Assembly (NCBI GenBank): GCA_900299005.1
Contig: OMID01000060.1
Coordinates: 19,790 to 83,789, forward strand
Reading direction: 5' to 3'
Length of the DNA: 64,000 bases
Source of the DNA: Oxalobacteraceae bacterium
GTDB lineage: Bacteria > Pseudomonadota > Gammaproteobacteria > Burkholderiales > Burkholderiaceae_D
How positions within the stretch are numbered: position 1 is the first letter of the stretch; each line of letters begins with the position of its first letter. Shown piece after piece: positions 17,302 to 25,053 of the stretch. The position numbers and the translations under genes were made by a program. The notes below the pieces were generated by a model. It made no database searches and was not told the DNA's origin. It saw nothing but the letters and a program-made list of their open reading frames with translations.

Positions 17302-18558
17302 TCAGGTTCCGGCCAGATCGAGGCATCCGACGATAGCGCCGCAGGAGAGCGTGGCCAGCGTTCCGGATAACAGGGTGCGAGGGGCCAGTTGAATAATCTC
17401 CGCGCGCCGTGAGGGCGCCATGGCAGTCAGGCCGCCGATCATGATGCCCAGACTGCCGATGTTGGCGAAGCCGCACAGAGCATAGGTCATGATGAGTCGA
17501 CTACGGGGCGAGAGCGCATCCTCGGGCAGGCGCGCCAGATCGAGATAAGCGACCAGCTCATTGAGTATGGTCTTCGTGCCGAGTAATGAGCCGGCAGCGC
17601 CGGCCTCGGACCAGGGAATGCCGGCCAGCCATGCCAGAGGTTTCAGCAGTAAACCCAGCAGTCGCTGCAGCGACCAGGGGTCACCTTCATGTGGCAGCAA
17701 GCCCACCAGCTGATTGACGATGGCCAGCAGCGCTACGGCGACGATCAGTGAAGCGATGATATTCAGTAGCAGCGCCAGCCCTTCCGATGTGCCGCGATAG
17801 ATCGCCGATATCGCGCTGGCGTCGCTGTCGGCCACGACCATCTCGCTGCCAGTGCCGGGCCCCGAGTGCGGCACCATCAGGCTGGCAAACACGATCGCAG
17901 CCGGCGCACTGATAAAAGAGGCCGCCAGGATGTGCCCGAGCGCATTGGGCACTAGCGGTCCGATAACGGCGGCATATAGTCCCATTACGGTACCAGCCAC
18001 ACCGGCCATGCCCGCCGTCAGAATAATGAAGAGTTCGCCACGCGAGACTTGTTGAAGGTAGGGCTTGATGAAAAGAGGAGCCTCGACCATGCCAAGGAAG
18101 ACATTGGCAGCAGTCGAGACGCTGACAGCGCCACTGACCCCCATGGTTTTTTCCAGCCACCAGCTCATGTGCGCCACCAGCCAGGGAAGCAGGCGCCAGT
18201 AGAACAGCAAGGCCGACAGAGCACTCATTACCAGCACGATGGGGAGCGCTTGAAAAGCAAGGATGAACGTCGAAGCGCCCGGATTTACAGGGAAAGGCGA
18301 GGGAGCACCCCCGAGATACCCAAACACCAGCGAGGTGCCCTCACGCGTTGCCTGTTCCAGGGCGAGCATGGCTCCGTTCAAAGAGGCAAATGCGGCTTGC
18401 GCGGCAGGGAGTGTGAGTATCAGCAGCGCGAGCAGCCACTGCAGCGCTACCCCACTCGACACTGCACGCCAGGGGATGGCTCGTCTGTTTTCCGAGACCA
18501 GCCAGCCGATAGCCAGCAGGCCGCCGTAGCCGAGCAGAGAGTGCAGCAAAAGGCTCAC
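17302..18558 (-). CDS. Concentrative nucleoside transporter (NupC/CNT family)
   Basis: 418 residues, at family length, with about ten hydrophobic segments. Family motifs are visible: the GxxxFxFG-like GTSLVFGYLGG, FILAFQALPIVLVMSALSALLFYW, GVSGAVSVSTAANVFLGMVEAPLFIKPYL and the C-terminal ALCGFANIGSLGIMIGGL. CNT proteins import nucleosides with H+ or Na+. Its start overlaps the stop of the DUF4399 gene by 4 bp, so the two are translationally coupled. A perfect 8-bp stem (GTCGCCTT/AAGGCGAC near 17208-17229) lies downstream but lacks a T run. Confidence 0.88.
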   Translation of the reverse strand: MSLLLHSLLGYGGLLAIGWLVSENRRAIPWRAVSSGVALQWLLALLILTLPAAQAAFASLNGAMLALEQATREGTSLVFGYLGGAPSPFPVNPGASTFILAFQALPIVLVMSALSALLFYWRLLPWLVAHMSWWLEKTMGVSGAVSVSTAANVFLGMVEAPLFIKPYLQQVSRGELFIILTAGMAGVAGTVMGLYAAVIGPLVPNALGHILAASFISAPAAIVFASLMVPHSGPGTGSEMVVADSDASAISAIYRGTSEGLALLLNIIASLIVAVALLAIVNQLVGLLPHEGDPWSLQRLLGLLLKPLAWLAGIPWSEAGAAGSLLGTKTILNELVAYLDLARLPEDALSPRSRLIMTYALCGFANIGSLGIMIGGLTAMAPSRRAEIIQLAPRTLLSGTLATLSCGAIVGCLDLAGT

Positions 18559-19088
18559 TCCTTGTCTGGTACCACGGTGATCTCGATCTTCTTGCGGTAC
18601 TTCTCGCCATAAGAGCGGTGCGCGCCGTCACCGAACTGCAGTGTCAGCGTGTATTTGCCCGGAGGGAGGAATACCAGACTCTCGGACTGTCCGCGATCGA
18701 AGTGCTTGTACTGATCGTTTCGGGGGATGGTGTAACGCTCGGGTACATCTACCGCATTGACGAATAGATGATGATGGCCCGTGCCCGGGGTGTCGTCACC
18801 GGATTTTGATAGTTTTTTCCCTTCCACCGAAAATTTTGCGACGAAGGTCGAGTTGACGGTATCGCCATCCTGAGGCTGTATGAAATCCACACCTTCAGCG
18901 TGAACGGCACCGGCAAAAGCGGATATCGCGAGAACCCACAGCAGCTGGGTTGGACGCGCTGGCAAACACAATGCGCTGGCGGTGCTGGGGGCGTCTTGCG
19001 GTACGTCTGCACTGTCTGCGATGCGCCCACCTGGCCAGCGAGCGCAATGCTTAGCGATGCGCGTTTTTTTTGAGCTTGATAATGGCAT
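18555..19088 (-). CDS. Secreted DUF4399-type protein with a repeat-derived N-terminus
   Basis: 177 residues from ATG 19088, supported by GAGGAA 6 bp upstream. The C-terminal part from about residue 63 (VDFIQPQDGDTVNSTFVAKFSVEG, then GHHHLFVN and GKYTLTLQFGDGAH) matches the DUF4399 family of small periplasmic proteins. A Sec-like signal (PTQLLWVLAISAFAGAVHA) ends near residue 62, leaving an oddly long, charged N-region. Residues 8-36 are encoded by a family-2 repeat (18981-19066), so this N-extension looks like insertion-derived coding sequence. A downstream start closer to the signal would also be possible. It is coupled to the nucleoside transporter. Confidence 0.75.
   Translation of the reverse strand: MPLSSSKKTRIAKHCARWPGGRIADSADVPQDAPSTASALCLPARPTQLLWVLAISAFAGAVHAEGVDFIQPQDGDTVNSTFVAKFSVEGKKLSKSGDDTPGTGHHHLFVNAVDVPERYTIPRNDQYKHFDRGQSESLVFLPPGKYTLTLQFGDGAHRSYGEKYRKKIEITVVPDKE
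18981..19066. repeat. Repeat family 2 copy inside the DUF4399 coding region
   Basis: The stretch GCTGGGGGCGTCTTGCGGTA through TGGCCAGCGAGCGCAATG matches, in order, the repeat at 42684-42790 and the interior of 41491-41620. Its reading frame on the minus strand is open and fused to the DUF4399 protein. Confidence 0.7.
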
Positions 19089-19483
19089 GATGCTTCCTCG
19101 GGCTGGACAATGATCGCCTGCACCAGTCGGACTGAGGGCGCCGGACTGATGCCGTTGGTCTTTGGATTCTAAGCGAAACAGCCTACTGTTCCCGCATCTG
19201 CTGCCAGCCATTCGGCTTTAGACGCCATCGATAATTTTTGGCCTTTGCAGGAATCGCCCTGTGATACTCTTCCCACCTATCTTGTAAACTTGCTGGCGGC
19301 GTCGCCAATAGCTCGCTGCACCTCTGTACGGTCTGCGGTATTGTCCCCGTGCCATCAATCTAAGGAGATGGGTTCTTATTTCGCTAAAGCGAATGCAGAC
19401 TCAAGCAACTTACCAAACTGGCATGTATCGATTGTCGGCGAGTGGCCCAACCGAACCCCTGGGCACCGATATGCGAGGCTCCC

Positions 19484-19828
19484 ATGCACAATGATTTTTC
19501 GGTTTCCCTTAATCGCGAAGAGCTCTTTGCGCTCGAGAAGTTAATGGCATCGCTCCCTGCAGGCAGCCCCGGCGTCACCAAAACCCAGTGTCTTCGCAGC
19601 CCTGTGGATCAGGCCTGCTTGTCGCTGCGTGGACAAACGTCACTGGAAGACTGCGCGATCTCGCTCCGATTGGAGCCTGCGCAGGCAGATTCTCTTGCCA
19701 GCTGGCTGGGCGCGCTTACTGTGGATCAGATTGAAACCATGGTCGACGATGCGGACACTGCCGACTCGGCCTCACTGGCGCTCTGGAGTCTTCTGGGGGT
19801 GTTAAAACCGGTGAGCCTAGGCTTCTGA
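19484..19828 (+). CDS. Hypothetical cytoplasmic protein
   Basis: 114 residues. The ATG at 19484 is preferred (GCGAGG 7 bp upstream) over GTG at 19442. Composition is soluble and acidic, with no signal or membrane segment. The sequence MHNDFSVSLNREELFALEKLMASLP and a C-terminal VDDADTADSASLALWSLLGVLKPVSLGF suggest two helical parts with a small central sheet. I do not recognise the family. It is divergent from DUF4399 and convergent with the haemoglobin gene. The 19215-19483 region upstream probably holds its promoter. Confidence 0.55.
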   Translation: MHNDFSVSLNREELFALEKLMASLPAGSPGVTKTQCLRSPVDQACLSLRGQTSLEDCAISLRLEPAQADSLASWLGALTVDQIETMVDDADTADSASLALWSLLGVLKPVSLGF

Positions 19829-19856
19829 AACCCCCCTCGCCGCCTAGCCGGCATTC

Positions 19857-20219
19857 CTACTGGCCGACGATCTGGCTTTTGAGGGCATTCACGGTCCGGG
19901 TGATGGTATCGACATCCTGAGGTTCTACGCTGGCCGCTACCAATGCATCCTTGAGCAGATCGACGGCCAGTTCAAATGAGGCCGATGTAATTCTCAGCCC
20001 TGCATGCGCACTTTTCATGTCGCGCCCCGCATAGTCGTGCGGCACCTTGCCCATTGCCAAAGAGACAAAAGCGATCTGATGCATGATCAGATCCTCCATT
20101 TTCACGTCAACGAAATAACGCCTCAGATTGGGGCGTTTCATCACGCGTTTGTAGAAGTCTCTGACGATGGTGGTCACCGCAGGCACGCCACCGTATTTGT
20201 CGAATAAAGTCTGCTCCAT
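19857..20219 (-). CDS. Group I truncated haemoglobin (TrHbN-like)
   Basis: 120 residues, at the family length. The start LFDKYGGVPAVTTIVRDFYKRV matches the truncated-globin N-terminus with the helix-B Tyr (Y23), and SAHAGLRI gives the proximal His H72. Group I members bind O2 and NO and often act as NO dioxygenases; a role in NO protection is inferred only. It stands alone, convergent with the hypothetical gene before it. Confidence 0.85.
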   Translation of the reverse strand: MEQTLFDKYGGVPAVTTIVRDFYKRVMKRPNLRRYFVDVKMEDLIMHQIAFVSLAMGKVPHDYAGRDMKSAHAGLRITSASFELAVDLLKDALVAASVEPQDVDTITRTVNALKSQIVGQ

Positions 20220-20335
20220 GAGGACGATAGCTTACCGAATATTTGCTGTCATCGCACAGGAGGCTGTTCGCCGGCTTGTCTCGCCGGTCTTGAACTGGTT
20301 TTTCCGCGAGCGCGTCGGGATGTATTTGTTCGGCC

Positions 20336-20809
20336 TTATTTTAACCAGCCCTCCCACCCGGTAGTGGCAAGCGCTTCGTATTCCTGTCGAACTGGCGCAG
20401 GGATGAGTTTAGGTATGACGGGCACATGCGTAACGTTGTCTCCCTGAGCCAGAAAACCATCAGCCCATGCGCCGCACAGCACGACTTCCTCCTTGAGTGC
20501 CGCTTGTCGGGCCGGATAGGTCTCGCGGAATTCCGTGAGCAGCGCTGCCCGTCGCGCCGCACCCTCCGCGGGGCTACTGCTGCCGGTGCGATCTTTTTTC
20601 TCCTTCAGGTAGAGATCATTGAAGAGGCCGATAAAACGTTGGAAGACCGGAGCCCTCGGGTCAGTCGAAAACGCCTCCGAGAGCATGGTGAAGATGGCCG
20701 AGCAACGGGCGGATTTGATTTCTTCTTTGGATTCCTGGGCGAGGCCCGGTGCGCCAGTGAACAAGCAGCTGGCCGTGAGAAGCGCGGGGAGCAAGTGTCG
20801 CAGGTCCAT
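20336..20809 (-). CDS. Hypothetical periplasmic protein
   Basis: 157 residues with a Sec signal (MDLRHLLPALLTASCLFTGAPGLAQ, cut near residue 25). The mature part is helical and has two cysteines (ARCSAIF and VVLCGAWAD) placed as for a disulfide, giving a pattern seen in many small periplasmic proteins of betaproteobacteria. No catalytic motif. Function unknown. Confidence 0.6.
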   Translation of the reverse strand: MDLRHLLPALLTASCLFTGAPGLAQESKEEIKSARCSAIFTMLSEAFSTDPRAPVFQRFIGLFNDLYLKEKKDRTGSSSPAEGAARRAALLTEFRETYPARQAALKEEVVLCGAWADGFLAQGDNVTHVPVIPKLIPAPVRQEYEALATTGWEGWLK

Positions 20810-21273
20810 GGCTTTATCAGAAGCGTTTTTAATCCGGGTAATTGTACTCAGCGAGGTGGCCCAGAATAACTGACTTGGGTCAACGGTGATTCAGTCAGTG
20901 GTTTTGTGATGAATTTGGCCATAGATTTTCCGGTGATCGATTATCTGATGATGCAATAAATAACGCTTTGATAATCTTGTTGCTGCCATCGTCAGGCTGG
21001 GTCGGGAGGATGTGCTCATGCCCAGACAGGCATTAATGACCTTCGTCGTTTTCAGCCGCCTGTTCCGCCCGGCGCGCGCCGCGTGGGTGACCGTCGTGAG
21101 GGAGCGCGATGTCGCGGCAAAGCGCTTCTCCTTGTTTGTAGATTCTGAGTCTGGCTCGCCCTAAAGGGCGGTGCTTTCTTTCGTCTCTCTGGTCATTTTT
21201 CATTCTCGTCAGGCGCCGGTTGCCTCTGTTACCCTGCCAGACACCGGGCATGCATAGCCGCTGGGAGAGCACC
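20810..21273. other. Intergenic region of about 460 bp
   Basis: Apart from one weak small frame (21033-21203 minus), I see only an AT-rich part (20880-20985) and CGCCCTAAAGGGCGG at 21157-21171, a short perfect hairpin. No promoter was resolved for the small membrane protein at 21274. Confidence 0.4.
21033..21203 (-). CDS. Possible small basic protein, doubtful
   Basis: 56 residues, MKNDQRDERKHRPLGRARLRIYKQGE and onward, very charged, without family resemblance. GACGAGA precedes the ATG. It is kept only because the frame is clean and the composition is protein-like; it may be spurious. Confidence 0.2.
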   Translation of the reverse strand: MKNDQRDERKHRPLGRARLRIYKQGEALCRDIALPHDGHPRGARRAEQAAENDEGH

Positions 21274-21453
21274 ATGGAAGACACCACGACCACGACGAAT
21301 TCCGGAAACTCGGGTACAGATAATTCCGCAGAACCCTCGCCGGAACGTTTTCCGATATCGACCAAAGACATGGTCCGGCAGATCTATCTGCTCTGCGGTG
21401 TCGTGATCGCTTTGCTCAGTCTGGCAATCTGGCTGATGATGAGTCTCTCCTGA
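21274..21453 (+). CDS. Small single-pass membrane protein
   Basis: 59 residues from ATG 21274 (GGGAGAG 5 bp upstream). The first 30 are Thr/Ser/Asn-rich and acidic, followed by one helix (IYLLCGVVIALLSLAIWLMM) at the C-terminus. This is tail-anchor topology with a disordered cytoplasmic part. Family unknown. It precedes the dehalogenase operon by 150 bp on the same strand. Confidence 0.5.
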   Translation: MEDTTTTTNSGNSGTDNSAEPSPERFPISTKDMVRQIYLLCGVVIALLSLAIWLMMSLS

Positions 21454-21603
21454 TTGCTCCTGTCACTGGGCGGTTAAGCTCGATTTTGCGCGGTTGCGGC
21501 GGCAATTACTGCTAGACTTGCAGGTTTGCGCGATCTGCAACGAGCTTCGCGCCCGGACACGCACCTCGCCAAGCATCCAATAACAATAAAGAGGAGGGCC
21601 AGC

Positions 21604-22497
21604 ATGGCATTTTTCAAGGGGTTTTCACAGCGCCGCATCAAGACTTCCGGCGCCACTATCAACACCGTAGTTGCCGGTACCGGAGAGCCGGTGCTTCTGC
21701 TGCATGGCTATCCGCAGACGATGGTGTGCTGGCATGAGATTGCGCCCGCACTGGCGAAAGATTACACCGTGGTGTGCGCTGACTTGCGTGGCTATGGGGG
21801 CTCTTCCAAGCCCAAGGGTTTGCCGGACCACAGCAACTATTCCAAACGCGCGATGGCGCAAGACATGGTTGAAGTCATGACGGCGCTGGGGCACGACAAA
21901 TTTCATCTCGTAGGCCATGATCGCGGAGGACGCGTCGCGCACCGACTCGCGCGAGACCACGGCAAGCGGGTGCAGACGCTGACCGTGCTCGACATTTCAC
22001 CCACGCTCAAAATGTTCGAGAGTACCAATCTGGCCTTTGCGAGCGCCTATTACCATTGGTTTCAGATGCTCCAGCCCGCACCGCTACCGGAAAAGATGTT
22101 GCAGGGGATCGTACCTTTCAACATTCTGGGTCGTGTCGGGCGCGACGAGCTCGATCTCTCGGCATTTTCGCCTGCTGCCGTGCGCGAGTATGTCAAGGCA
22201 TTCAAGGATCCTAAAGCCATTCATGCGAGCTGCGAAGACTACCGTGCCGCCGGTACTATCGACCTCGTGCATGACCGCCGCGACCTGCACAAGAAACTGA
22301 AAATGCCGGTGCACGCGCTCTGGGGCAAGAAGGGTGTGATCCATCGTCTGTTCAACTGCCTGGAAGACTGGCGCGAGGTGGCCGAGCAGGTCAGTGGTGG
22401 CCCGGTCAACTGCGGACATTTCATTCCTGAAGAAGCGCCCGCAAAAACACTGTCCGAGATACGCCGCTTCATTCGCCAATATCCGATCGGAGGCTGA
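21604..22497 (+). CDS. Haloacetate (fluoroacetate) dehalogenase-type alpha/beta hydrolase
   Basis: 297 residues, at the family length. The complete fluoroacetate-dehalogenase set is present: nucleophile D106 with carboxylate-binding R107 and R110 (GHDRGGR), the acid D130 (LTVLDISPT), halide pocket H151, W152 and Y213 (YYHWF, EDYRAAGTID), and base H272 (NCGHFIPEE). The enzyme removes halide from haloacetate by Asp attack, giving glycolate. AGAGGAGG before the ATG at 21604 fixes the start. It is the first gene of an operon with an IlvD-type dehydratase 2 bp downstream. Related non-halogen epoxide hydrolases share the fold, but the pocket residues favour dehalogenase. Confidence 0.85.
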   Translation: MAFFKGFSQRRIKTSGATINTVVAGTGEPVLLLHGYPQTMVCWHEIAPALAKDYTVVCADLRGYGGSSKPKGLPDHSNYSKRAMAQDMVEVMTALGHDKFHLVGHDRGGRVAHRLARDHGKRVQTLTVLDISPTLKMFESTNLAFASAYYHWFQMLQPAPLPEKMLQGIVPFNILGRVGRDELDLSAFSPAAVREYVKAFKDPKAIHASCEDYRAAGTIDLVHDRRDLHKKLKMPVHALWGKKGVIHRLFNCLEDWREVAEQVSGGPVNCGHFIPEEAPAKTLSEIRRFIRQYPIGG

Positions 22498-22499
22498 GC

Positions 22500-24239
22500 A
22501 TGAGCGCCGATCCTAGACATAAGAGCAGCCCGCTGCTCGATGGCCCCGATCGCGCCGTGGCGCGCTCGATGATGAAAGCCGCAGGCTTTACTGATGACGA
22601 TCTGAGGAAACCGCAGATTGGTGTCGCGCACTGCTGGATAGGGACCATGCCCTGCAACCTCAATCATCGCGATCTTGCACAGCAGGTCATGCAGGGGATA
22701 CGCGAGGCGGGCGGTAATCCGGTCGAGATCAATACCGTGGCAATCAACGACGGCATCACCACCGGTACCGAGGGCATGAAGACCTCGCTTGTCAGTCGCG
22801 AGCTGATTGCCGATTCTGTCGAGCTCGTCGCGCGTGGTCACATGCTCGATGGACTGGTCACGCTGTCTGGCTGCGACAAGACCATTCCAGCGATGGCGAT
22901 GGTGCTAGGACGCGTGAACGTGCCGGGACTCTCGTTTTACGGTGGTTCGATCCAGGCGGGTCGTTGCCACAAGCCCTCGACGCTGTTCGAGGGCCGCAAG
23001 CTGACCATCCAGGAAGTGTATGAGGCGATTGGCGCATTCAACGCCGGACGCATCAGTGCCGAAGAGCTGCGTGACGTGGAAGACCATGCCTGTCCCGGCG
23101 CGGGTGCCTGCGGCGGTCAGTTCACCGCGAACACCATGGCGACAGCCTGTTCCATGCTTGGTATTTCGCCATTGGGCATCAATGACATTCCCGCACTCGA
23201 GCAAACCAAGGAAGCCGCTGCCCGCCAGTGTGGCCGCATGGTGATGGCCCTCGTGAACGCGGGTACGCGTCCGCGTGATCTTGTCACCCGCGAAAGCTTC
23301 GAGAACGCGATCACGGGCGTGATGGCAACAGGCGGCTCCACGAACGCCGTATTGCACCTGCTGGCCATGGCACATGATTTCGGCGTATCGCTGTCGCTCC
23401 AGGATTTCGATCGCATCTCGCGCAAGACGCCGGTGCTTGCCGATATGCGCCCCTGGGGCACCTACACTGCGCCTGAAATGTATGAGGCCGGTGGCATGCC
23501 CGTGGTTGGCAAGCGGCTTGTGCAGGCGGGCTTGTTACACACCGCATCGAAGACGGTCAGTGGAAAAACCCTGGGCGAAGAAATCGCCTCAGCATCAGAG
23601 CCCGTCGGACAGCAAGTCATTCGCTCGCTGGACAATGCGATCAAGCCCCAGGGGGGCCTGGCGATTTTGTCGGGCAATGTCGCACCCGGGGGCGCGGTGA
23701 TCAAATTATCGGGACAAAGCAAGTCGCTGCATCGCGGCCCCGCCCGTGTGTTCGACAATGAAGAAGTTGCCTTTCAGGCGATCAAGGCGGGCGAGATCAA
23801 GCCAAACGATGTGCTGGTACTTCGCTACGAAGGACCGCGAGGTGGTCCGGGGATGCGCGAAATGCAGCTACTGACCGGCGCTCTGCAGGGCGCGGGTCTT
23901 GGCGGTTCTGTAGCACTGATGACGGACGGCCGTTTCTCGGGTGCGTCACACGGTTTTGTGATCGGCCACATCGTTCCCGAGGCAGCCGATGGCGGGCCTA
24001 TCGCTGCACTTCGCGATGGCGACATCATCATCATTGATGTCGAGCAGCGTCAGTTGCGCGCCGAGCTAAGCGACGATGAACTCCGAGAACGTCTGAAACA
24101 CTGGAAGCCGCCAGAGCCTCGTTACACCGAGGGCGTGCTTGCCAAGTATGCGGCGCTGGTCACCGACGCCTCGGTGGGCGCCATTACCTCTGCATTCCCC
24201 ACCCGGCGCAGGGAGACGTCAGTGTTTGCGACCAAATAA
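22500..24239 (+). CDS. IlvD/Edd family dehydratase, dihydroxy-acid dehydratase-like
   Basis: 579 residues. Iron-sulfur cysteines typical of IlvD are in place: C52 (TMPCNLNH), C125 (SGCDKTIPAM) and the CPGAGACGGQFTANTMA block near 197-210; the C-terminal SDGRFSG-type motif reads TDGRFSGASHGF. The family dehydrates 2,3-dihydroxy acids, either branched-chain intermediates or sugar acids. It is slightly longer than standard IlvD, and its position between a dehalogenase and an EthD protein suggests a catabolic copy. The substrate is unresolved. The 2-bp spacing shows it is cotranscribed with the dehalogenase. Confidence 0.85.
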   Translation: MSADPRHKSSPLLDGPDRAVARSMMKAAGFTDDDLRKPQIGVAHCWIGTMPCNLNHRDLAQQVMQGIREAGGNPVEINTVAINDGITTGTEGMKTSLVSRELIADSVELVARGHMLDGLVTLSGCDKTIPAMAMVLGRVNVPGLSFYGGSIQAGRCHKPSTLFEGRKLTIQEVYEAIGAFNAGRISAEELRDVEDHACPGAGACGGQFTANTMATACSMLGISPLGINDIPALEQTKEAAARQCGRMVMALVNAGTRPRDLVTRESFENAITGVMATGGSTNAVLHLLAMAHDFGVSLSLQDFDRISRKTPVLADMRPWGTYTAPEMYEAGGMPVVGKRLVQAGLLHTASKTVSGKTLGEEIASASEPVGQQVIRSLDNAIKPQGGLAILSGNVAPGGAVIKLSGQSKSLHRGPARVFDNEEVAFQAIKAGEIKPNDVLVLRYEGPRGGPGMREMQLLTGALQGAGLGGSVALMTDGRFSGASHGFVIGHIVPEAADGGPIAALRDGDIIIIDVEQRQLRAELSDDELRERLKHWKPPEPRYTEGVLAKYAALVTDASVGAITSAFPTRRRETSVFATK

Positions 24240-24275
24240 GCACGATAATCACAACCCCCTCACAAGGAGAACAAC

Positions 24276-24605
24276 ATGAGAAAACCAAACGCTGTAAAAC
24301 GACTAGGCATGGTGCGTCGCAAGCAGAGCATGACCCATGAACAGTTCGTCGATCACTGGCTCAATGTCCATGCAGAGCTGTGCAAGAAGCTGCCTGGTAT
24401 GCGCCGCTACTCGGTGAACCTGCTCGCACCGGAATCCGTACCTGTACTTGGCTACGATGGCTTCTCCGAGCTATGGTTCGATTCAGTCGAAGCGCTGCAG
24501 GCTGCGCTGAGCAGCCCCGAAGGTAAAACCCTACTGGCCGATCTGCCGAATTTCACCGATCACATTCAGCCTATCCTGGTTGAGGATTATTTGATGCTGG
24601 GGTGA
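24276..24605 (+). CDS. EthD-domain protein
   Basis: 109 residues, a single dimeric alpha/beta-barrel domain. MVRRKQSMTHEQFVDHWLNVHAEL is the EthD start, with the conserved HW...HA, and FSELWFDSVEALQAALSSPEG the second half. EthD-fold proteins include small accessory or degradative enzymes; the specific role is unknown. CAAGGAGAACAAC precedes the ATG. It is 37 bp after the dehydratase and likely the last gene of that operon. Confidence 0.8.
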   Translation: MRKPNAVKRLGMVRRKQSMTHEQFVDHWLNVHAELCKKLPGMRRYSVNLLAPESVPVLGYDGFSELWFDSVEALQAALSSPEGKTLLADLPNFTDHIQPILVEDYLMLG

Positions 24606-24635
24606 TGTTTTCCCGGCCCTCGGTGTGCGGGCATG

Positions 24636-24780
24636 GGTCCCAGCTTTCGCTGGGACGACGGTGGAGGAGCGCTGGGACGACGGTGGAGGAGCGCTGGGAT
24701 CACAGTGACCCAGGTGTTCGCACGACGTTGAAATTAGCCACTGGCTTCTCAATCGTCATCCCGGCGTAGGCCGGGATCCA
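24636..24780. repeat. Inverted REP pair enclosing a 22-bp tandem repeat
   Basis: GGGTCCCAGCTTTCGCTGGG (24636-24655) and the reverse-oriented CATCCCGGCGTAGGCCGGGA (24758-24777) are copies of the same REP-like hairpin. Between them GCTGGGACGACGGTGGAGGA plus GC occurs twice without change (24649-24670 and 24671-24692) and a third time in part. The pair follows the EthD gene and may stabilise or end its transcript. Confidence 0.75.
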
Positions 24781-25053
24781 TCCTTGTTCTGGCAGTGAAT
24801 AGGCTTTCACAGGCAACCATCACGCACTGCGCTCACCCGCAGATTTTTCTTCCTACTGTCAGACAACCCTCAGGTTTCATTTCGACCCGAAGATTGCTGT
24901 TCAAATTGATAATCCGCTTCGCATCTAGCCCAGGCTTGAGTGCGAAATGTGCCCGGCTTCGTGGTAGATTGCATCTGCCTTTGCAGCAAACGAATAACCA
25001 AAAAAGGGCCGGCCGTCACCTGCAGTAGCGACCGTGCTTGTGGGGGAGGGTCT

